From: Daucus carota subsp. sativus
Taxonomy: Eukaryota > Streptophyta > Magnoliopsida > Apiales > Apiaceae
Assembly (NCBI RefSeq): GCF_001625215.2
Contig: NC_030385.2
Location: 40,883,598 to 40,947,597, forward strand
Direction of reading: 5' to 3'
DNA length: 64,000 nucleotides
The notes under the pieces were generated by a model. It worked only from the letters and a program-made list of their open reading frames with translations, had not been told where the DNA came from and did not search any database. The translations under genes and the position numbers were made by a program. Shown piece after piece: positions 57,045 to 64,000 of this stretch. Position 1 is the first letter of the stretch. Every line of letters starts with the position of its first letter.

Positions 57045-58729
57045 GAATCCCGGAGGAACTGTGGTCTGAGAGGTGAATATGCAGATCAATACTGGAGACT
57101 GGAGGTTGAGATATTATTTAGTATTCTTTTTGATAAGAAACACAGTAGATATTGTAGTTGGCATAAGTTAATAACCCAACTACCAGAATGAGAGGTCCAT
57201 AAGATTCGGCGTCCAAACATATTTACACGTTTTAAAAGACAATGTTCTGTGTATTGCTCTCTCGTTTTATGATACTCGTCCACTTTTGACTTTTGACTGG
57301 TCAAATTGATCAAATTTTGACTAAATATTAAAATTGTTTTTATAAAATTTCAGATTGTAGCAAATAATGCACCTTGACAACTAAGTCCAACAACCCTATC
57401 AGTTTGTAATATTCGCGGTGCCTCTGCGACTGATTAGAATACATCGGCCTTTAATTGCATCCATCTGACAAGTTGGTAAAATATTAATGGAACTCAACAT
57501 ATGCAACCCTGAAGCCTTTATCTTATTTCACTGTTTAACATTTGGTTTTACAGCGGCAACAGGTAGATATTATAATCTCCGCAGCTAAATGGTTTAGTCT
57601 TGCGTCTCAAAAGCCTCAGCTACCAGGTAACCAAGTCTGTGAACAGAACTTGATATACATGGCACCTTGATTAATGCTCCTTTGATCTCAAACAAAATAA
57701 TCACTTCAACTGGAAAACATTCAATTAGGCCTTATTATACATAGGCCTAATCATTCGTATAAGTTCCTTGAACGATGATATTCAATGCAAAGGCCTCTTA
57801 TTTCTGCCTTGCATTGGTGCTTCGTGTACTAAAACTATTATATGTGTTTGATTGGGATGATATTCAAAAAACTAAAAATTATAATTTAAAATAAAATATA
57901 TATACATTTTACTAATATACACCATGGGTACTTTGTACTAGCAAATAATGCACCTAGACAACCCTCTCAAATTGTGGAACTCAGATGACCACATTGACAG
58001 TGCCTTGGCGCTCGTCTTGAATACATTGGTCCCCTAATTGCATCCATCTGACAAATTGACTACTCTGGGACCCGGATACAACGTAGGAATTTTCAGACCA
58101 ACACCAACAGGTAGCTATTAACATAATGGAAAGCATAATCCAGTTCGATGCCTTGTCAGAGTACGTCAGTAGGGCATTATACGACGTTCAGATCCAGAAC
58201 CCCTTTAAATTCCTAACTTGCACTCTTCATTCACAGCGATCCTGGTAAAAGATGTTCTGTCCAAAGTATAATATCCAACCTCCTATACTGTGAACAGACC
58301 TTGATATACATGACACCTTGATTATGCTTTTTTGGCCTCTAATGAAACAATCCCTTCAACCGGAACATCAAATTAGCCTTATTATACATAGGCGTCTTCA
58401 CCAGGATCTTCCGTATAAGTTCTTTCAACGACATTAATTGTCATGTAGTATCAGTTAATGAATAGGTCTGACTGTTCCAAAATTAAAAAATAGTTGAGCA
58501 AGACAGATTATTAGGCTATTACTAAATTCGTTAGTAGGTTTATACAGATTCGGTTTCAAGTTTAAGGGGTTTATACAGAATTTATTAGGAAGTTATCAAA
58601 TTGAATCCAGTTTCGACCTAAATTTGTCATCCGTGTGGGCGAGCAATTAGGAAAACAAGCACAAGAACTATAGCCATACATAACACATGCTACAGCTAGC
58701 ATTGAACCTTTATTTATTAATTATTATAC
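57045..58729. repeat. Duplicated intergenic block between CYP76 copies
   Basis: 57360-57790 and 57940-58450 are paralogous: both contain CAAATAATGCACCT(T/A)GACAAC, AATTGCATCCATCTGACAA, GAACAGA(A/C)CTTGATATACAT followed by (G)GCACCTTGATTA, and CCTTATTATACATAGGC. They mark successive duplications of the CYP unit with its flank. No other gene is present. Confidence 0.85.
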
Positions 58730-58829
58730 AGATATAAATACATAAAAGAAGGTACATATTATGAGGCTCTCAGCCTCTTATTAGAGTTTACCAATGTAAA
58801 GGAGCAGGTGACTATCTAATATCCTAATA

Positions 58830-59507
58830 TTAATGAGGCAGAACTAGAGTTGGTACAGCACGAAGTGGATGAAGCTTTGCTACAGTGATCCCAAACTTAT
58901 CCTCCATGTCCAATTCCTCTGGTGCAATCCCACCTTCAAGTTTCCAGTCAAAACAATTTATGAGGGAGCCCAATATCACCGGCACCATCCTGATCGCCAA
59001 TGGCAATTCCGGACATTTCCTTCGACCTGCACCAAATGGAATTAGCTCGTAATAATGACCATTCACATCAACTTCAGAGTTCAGGAACCTCTCTGGTTGG
59101 AATGACAAGGAATTTTTCCATATCAGGGGATCACGTCCTATAGTCCATGCATTGACTAGGACTTGCGAATTCTTGGGAATAGTGTAGCCACAGAGTTGAA
59201 CTTCTTCTTGTACTTGGCGAGGTATTAAGAAAGGAGCCGGTGGGTGTAATCCTCCGGTCTCTTTCACAATACATTGCAAATAAGGCAACCTAGATATGTC
59301 CTCTTCTTTTACAATCTTTCCCTTCCCGACCACTTCGTTCAGCTCAGCTTTCGCCTTGACTAATATTGTATCTGGATTTTTTAATATCTCGGCCATCGAC
59401 CATTCCACTGTACCTGAAGTTGTATATGTTCCTGCAGCAAACAAGTCCTGGCAGTGTGTATCAAGTATTAATGATTCTGGACTTATGATAATCTTAGTAT
59501 CATAATC
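58830..59507 (-). pseudogene. CYP76 exon 2 remnant, three key motifs destroyed
   Basis: 59448-58830 is the complete second exon of a CYP76 gene, still open (205 residues with DLFAAG at the start), but exon 1 is absent. Homology to the neighbouring intron ends near 59507. Three signature residues are lost: I-helix AGTDT reads AGTYT, ExxR reads ETGG, and the heme loop RRKCPG reads RRKCPE. Loss of the ExxR arginine alone abolishes P450 folding in studied enzymes. It is closest to the intact gene at 60867-62534. Confidence 0.93.
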
Positions 59508-59806
59508 GTCAAGAAAGCAGTGCAGGCGTGTGCAGCCTTTGCTAATAGCAAAGCAAAGAGAGAACAGTCCAAATTAGATCTAAAATCGGACTATAACAAA
59601 TAGTCTGAAATAGTAATTTTATTTTCTATAGATCTAATAGGATCGAAATTCTATAATTGACTGATCGGACCGAAATTATTTTAAAAATGTAAATAAAACT
59701 AAAATTTATGATTTATTAAAAAAATTAATAGTAATTAATGACCACACCACTTCGCCAAAATAGGTATACTAAATTTACAAATAAGATATTACAATTATAA
59801 TTTATA

Positions 59807-59856
<50 letters not shown>

Positions 59857-60060
59857 GTAATTAATATTATATTGTTTGGATTATTCGGTTCGGACCGAAA
59901 TATTTTTTTAGAAATCTACCCGAACGAAATTTATTTGAATTATTTAATTAGAATTTAGACAGAATTTTCAAAAAATTAGGACCAAATCGAATTCACACAG
60001 TTCCGTTTTGTTCTACCCTGCTGAAGAGTTGTGTTTGGACACCTTTCTTTCTTTCTTTCT
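59508..60060. other. Intergenic DNA with (TA)n run
   Basis: A (TA)n tract at about 59810-59850. The phrases ATCGGACCGAAATTATTTT and GGTTCGGACCGAAATA suggest MITE remnants. No gene. Confidence 0.5.
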
Positions 60061-60841
60061 TTTTTCTTTGACGAACAATAGGATTTTATTGAACATAAAA
60101 CATAAGAACACAGTCGGGACAAATCCCCAAACTGACAATTACAACTTGATTGTGAAACAAAAATCGAGCTAAACAAATAGCCGCAAACAAAAATCGAGCT
60201 AAACAAATAGTCGTTTTGTTTTCAGATTGCTTAACAGATAGAATATAAATATTCTTGATAATAAAAATGATTACAAAAGTTTCTCGAGCAATCCAGTCGA
60301 CACCAACATCACTGAAAATAGTAGAATCACAATTGACCTGCGCACTTAAAAAACCGGTGATAGACCAGTGTTCGTATCCATCAGTTACACCAACTGAGGT
60401 TGGGGGTACAAATGCCCCATATATTGAACAATCTTTTGTTGTGCGAAGTGAGCTCTCGCGATAAGTACCACAATTCCAGATTTGAAGCGGGTTGCTCAGA
60501 TTTCCCGATACACCGTAGAAATCATTCTTAAAGCAACATGACAACGAATCAAAAACGCAACAAGACATACACCCAAAAATTGGGGACAATCAACAACCCA
60601 AAAAGATGGGTACGGTAACAAGATCACACCGAAAGGGATTTAGATCTCGATTATATTGAAAACTATTAGAATATAAATTAAAGATTTAGAAATGGAGGAA
60701 ACGGGATGAGAGGAAAACTATTAGAATATAGATTAAAGATTTAGAAATGGAGGAAACGGGATGAGAGGATGGATGGGATGGATGTGGATTTGATGGAAGA
60801 AGGGGCGGTGAAGGATGGAGGATAGTTATGAACGGCGGCCG
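60061..60841 (-). mobile_element. LINE-like retroposon copy
   Basis: Read on the minus strand it ends in TTCAATAAAATCC...GTCAAAG followed by an A-rich tail with GAAA repeats (60040-60070). It encodes at 60086-60589 an open stretch with FVPPTSVGVTDGYEHW and WIARE, shared in its last part with the small copy at 210-418. A 28-30-bp unit (AAAAATCGAGCTAAACAAAT) is duplicated at 60160-60210 and a 55-bp unit (AAACTATTAGAATATA...) at 60655-60765. It abuts and replaces the 3' flank of the next CYP76 gene. No clear target duplication. Confidence 0.6.
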
Positions 60842-60866
60842 ACTCTCATTATCTAATATCCTAAAA

Positions 60867-62534
60867 TTAATTAGGCAGAACTAGAGTTGGTACAGCACGA
60901 AGCGGATGAAGCTTTGCTACAGTGATCCCGAACTTATCCTCCATGTCCAATTCCTTTGGTGCAATCCCACCTTCAAGTTTCCAGTCAAAACAATTTATGA
61001 GGGAGCCCAACAACACTGGCACCATCCTCACGGCCAATGGCAATCCTGGACATTTCCTTCGACCTGCACCAAATGGAATTAGCTCGTAATGATGGCCATT
61101 CACATCAACTTCAGAGTTCAGGAACCTCTCTGGTTGGAATGACAAGGGATTTTTCCATATCAGGGGATCACGTCCTATAGTCCATGCATTGACTAGAACT
61201 TGCGAATTCTTGGGAATAATGTAGCCACAGAGGTGAACTTCTTCTTGTACTTGGCGAGGTATTAAGAAAGGAGCCGGTGGATGTAATCTTGCAGTCTCTT
61301 TCACAATACATTGCAAATAAGGCAACCTAGATATGTCCTCTTCTTTTACAATCTTTCCCTTCCCGACCACTTCGTTCAGCTCAGCTTTCGCCTTCAGTAA
61401 TATTGCATCTGGATTTTTTAATATCTCAGCCATGGCCCATTCGACTGTACCTGAAGTTGTATCTGTTCCTGCAGCAAACAAGTCCTGCCAGTGTATATCA
61501 AGTATTAATGATTCTGGACTTATGATAATTTTAGTATCTTAGGTAATAACCTAACAAACCTTAGTTGAGGCATGTCTGAGCATTTGAATATCAGTAATTA
61601 ATCGTACCCAAAAGACAGAAGAACAATATATGAAACTTACCACAAACAGGTGTTGGATTTGAGTTTTGTCGATCTCATTTGTTTGTAATATTGTTAACAG
61701 TTCATCAAGAATATCTGTTGTACTATTCTCACTGGAATTTTCCGATCTCTTCAACTCCAAGCGCTCAATTATCAAACCATCAAACAACTCGAGTAGCTTC
61801 TCACAAGAACCAGTAAATCGCCGCTTTATACCCTGCGGATCAATCCACTTAAGAATTGGAAAGTAATCTACCAAATTAGGCTTACCCCCCTCAACCATCA
61901 AGTTCCACACCAACTCCCTGAAGTTTTTACCCTCCCCTGAATTCTGATACAAATCTATCATATCCTTTGAAAATATGGTGTTGGACAAAAGATTCAGCAA
62001 AGTTAGAAATACAGCACGACCAATATCTACGGCCTCACCACTCTGGCTACACTCCTTACAGTACCCAATAAGCTCATGCACCTTCCTACTTCGTATATGC
62101 TTACTTGCATCGAGCTTGTTAGCTGTCAGTATAGATGAGCTCATAATTTTTCTTAAACTTCTCCACTGACTACCAACAGACAAGAACGTTACTGAGTATT
62201 TATCATGGTCGCAACCGCGTAGAGCATCCGGAACAGGACGATTAGAGAAGGCCAAATCTTGCTTTTGGAGGACTTCTTGAGCTGCACTTGATGAAGAAAT
62301 GACTATGGTGGTTACACGGCCTAAATTGAGACGCATGATGGGACCGTAAACTTGAGCAAGGGCGTTTAAGGACTTATGAGGGAGCTTGCCTAGTTTGTGT
62401 ACATTTCCAATGATGGGCAAGGGATAGGGTCCTGGTGGAAGTTTTTGAGGAGCTTTGCTTATTCTTCTCCCAAAGAAACGTAGAGTAAAGAGTAGCAGTA
62501 TGCAGATGAATAAACTGATTAATATTGTATCCAT
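60867..62534 (-). CDS. Cytochrome P450, CYP76 family, intact
   Basis: Exon 1 62534-61641 (894 bp) and exon 2 61484-60867, separated by a short 156-bp intron, give 503 residues. All landmarks are present: membrane anchor (MDTILISLFICILLLFTL), hinge KLPPGPYPLP, I-helix AGTDTTSG, ExxR as ETAR, FQPERF, heme loop FGAGRRKCPG. This is the only fully regular copy in the minus-strand array and the compact-intron counterpart of the gene at 28960. ER membrane monooxygenase needing cytochrome P450 reductase; substrate unknown, with monoterpenols the leading family precedent. The start is the conserved MDT; the frame is open 44 codons further upstream without family similarity. Confidence 0.93.
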
Positions 62535-63240
62535 GAATCCTGGTAAAATTGTGTGCCAGAAGTGAAAATGCATATCAATATTGGAGACCGAAGGTTGATA
62601 TATCATGCTGATGACTGCCAAATTGTTTATCTTGTTAAAATGTCTGGTGCATAACACTTTAGCCATTACATTTACACCGACGGAAATTTGACGTCTAAAT
62701 ATAATTATCTTTTAAAAAAATTATATAAAAATAATTAAAATCCATTTTTTCCAGGTCAAGTATAATACGTTTTTAATCATGAAATATGTATCTAAAAGTC
62801 GAATATTTGAATAGGAAAGAGTATTCTTAAAATTTCGTGGTTGCAAATTATATATTAAATAAATGATGAATAAGATTGCAAATGTTTACGATGCAAATAT
62901 GAAAATAAATTATTTCTTAAAATAAATGATTAGAATAATAAGAATGAACAACAAGTAACTTTAGCCATGCAATTGCTATCCAAAAAAAAAACAAACTACA
63001 TCCACACAATCAAAATGATTTGTCAAGATCGTTGGATGATGACATTTGAAAGATGAAAAATATTAAATACTTTGTTGAGACAAATTATTTCTGTATATTA
63101 TGTATTAGAGCAGCGATGTAGTCGACGTACATACATAAAAGAATCTTTGTCCTAGGCTCTCAGTTTATTATCAGAGTTACTCTTACAATTTATTTATCTT
63201 TTTCTGGTTCACAAAGTAAAGGACCACATGCCTTTATCTA
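62535..63240. other. Upstream of one CYP76 gene and 3' flank of the next
   Basis: 62535-62600 resembles the other CYP76 leaders. 63110-63240 resembles the 3' flank of the gene at 28960 (TGACATTTTAGATAAA, ATGTGGTCC, inverse strand). The middle is AT-rich without features. Confidence 0.55.
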
Positions 63241-63252
63241 AAATGTCAATAA

Positions 63253-63612
63253 TTAACCAGCTTCTACAACTAGAGTTGGTACAGCACGAAGCGGATGAAG
63301 CTTTGCTAGAGTGATTCCAAACTTCTCCTCCATGTCCACTTCCTCTTCTGCAATCCCACCTTCGAGTTCCCAGTCGAAACAATTTATGAGGGAGCCCAAT
63401 ATCACTGGCACCATCCTCATGGCCAATGGCAATCCCGGACATTTCCTTCGACCTGCACCAAATGGAATTAGCTCGTAATTATGGCCATTCACGTCAACTT
63501 CCGAGTTCAGGAACCTCTCTGGTTGGAATGACAAGGAATTTTTCCATATCAGGGGATCACGTCCGATACTCCATGTATTGATTAGGACTTGTGAATTTTT
63601 TGGAACAGGGTG
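63253..63612 (-). pseudogene. CYP76 exon 2, cut by an LTR element
   Basis: From the stop at 63253 upstream the minus strand gives PTLVVEAG, the heme loop FGAGRRKCPG, FQPERF, SIGRDPLIWKN and VPKNSQVLI. Homology stops at 63610-63612, about 85 codons into exon 2. The missing part, including I-helix and ExxR, may lie beyond the window on the far side of the inserted element. The 3' end (LVVEAG...) and flank are closest to the gene at 28960. Confidence 0.88.
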
Positions 63613-64000
63613 TTTGAAAATGGAGTTTTAAGCTCATAATTTTATTATGTTCTTGTTGTTAATTCCATAATCTAATGATTGGAAGTTGTTTCTAGATATC
63701 GGAACTTAAACTTTCATGTATGGGTTTAAGAATTTTCTTAATGAAATCCATAAGAGAAATGAAGTTGAAGTTAGTAGCTTGAAAGAGCTTGTTTTTGAGA
63801 ATGTTGTTTGTCCCACATTGAAAGAAATAAAGGGGGTGTTGGCTTTATATAGTATAACACACATGGGTAGTGCATAACTACTAAGGTGTGTTATGGTGCG
63901 TGGTGTTCTCACGAGCCCACGCGCGCGCCGCCGCCGCCGCCCCACCACGGGTCGGGTCGGGTCGGGGCGATTTGGGCGAATGTCTCGGCGTCTCGCGTAC
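63611..64000 (+). mobile_element. LTR of a retrotransposon, running off the window
   Basis: Starts TGTTTGAAAATGG at the point where CYP76 homology ends. It contains TTTGTCCCACATTGAAAG and a TATA-like CTTTATATAGTATA (63842-63855), then becomes strongly GC-rich (CGCGCGCGCCGCCG, GGGTCGGGTCGGG). The TCCCACATTG-plus-TATA arrangement is common in plant LTR promoters. The other LTR and any coding region are outside the window, so a solo LTR or a gene-related transposon is not excluded. Confidence 0.6.

Noticed and set aside
60086-60589. 167-residue minus-strand frame as a host gene
   Set aside because: Its 3' part matches the small retroposon at 198-430 and it ends in an A-rich tail, so it is retroposon sequence.

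Overview
The window is nuclear DNA of a flowering plant, most likely a eudicot. The evidence is AT-rich intergenic DNA, GT-AG introns, plant-specific gene families (CYP76 P450s, UGT93-like glucosyltransferases, a plant enhancer-of-polycomb-related protein, a plastid-type Nudix hydrolase) and dense nested plant transposons. I cannot name the species; an asterid is my guess, with little support. I saw no rRNA, tRNA or CRISPR array.

Layout. 1-28 kb is transposon territory. A 6-kb Ty1/copia element (1816-7822, antisense) has near-identical LTRs and a 5-bp target duplication. Next come MITEs and a 727-bp hAT-type element (10101-10827). A composite of about 9.65 kb (11725-21377) has 18-bp inverted ends, clusters of short palindromes and a 176-bp tandem-repeat array, and a 5-kb CACTA element sits inside the array. 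That CACTA element carries exon-like fragments of host genes: a chromomethylase, a DRP3-type dynamin, and one more that is uncertain. MITEs, a truncated LINE copy and a GACCGACC-rich repeat field follow up to 27.2 kb.

28-40 kb holds an intact CYP76 gene (28960-31987), two intact 468-residue UGT93/zeatin O-glucosyltransferase-like genes (33743-35149 and 38757-40163) and a broken UGT copy between them (37111-37993), all on the plus strand. 43.8-54 kb carries two conserved single genes on the plus strand: an enhancer-of-polycomb-related chromatin protein (44671-47399) and a six-exon chloroplast Nudix hydrolase of the NUDX26 type (48137-53959). 54.8-64 kb carries four more CYP76 copies on the minus strand: one with a frameshifted C terminus, one dead exon-2 remnant, one intact, and one cut by an LTR retrotransposon at the right edge.

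How the genes fit together. The CYP76 copies share one architecture (exon 1 exactly 894 bp wherever present, phase-0 intron before the I-helix) and homologous flanks, so they arose by local duplication. The UGTs also duplicated locally, and their upstream blocks recur as orphans at 23.4 and 27.3 kb. A P450 and UGTs side by side suggest an oxidation-plus-glucosylation module on a small terpenoid or phenolic substrate, but this is inference. The EPCR and Nudix genes are ordinary housekeeping genes lying between the two CYP blocks.
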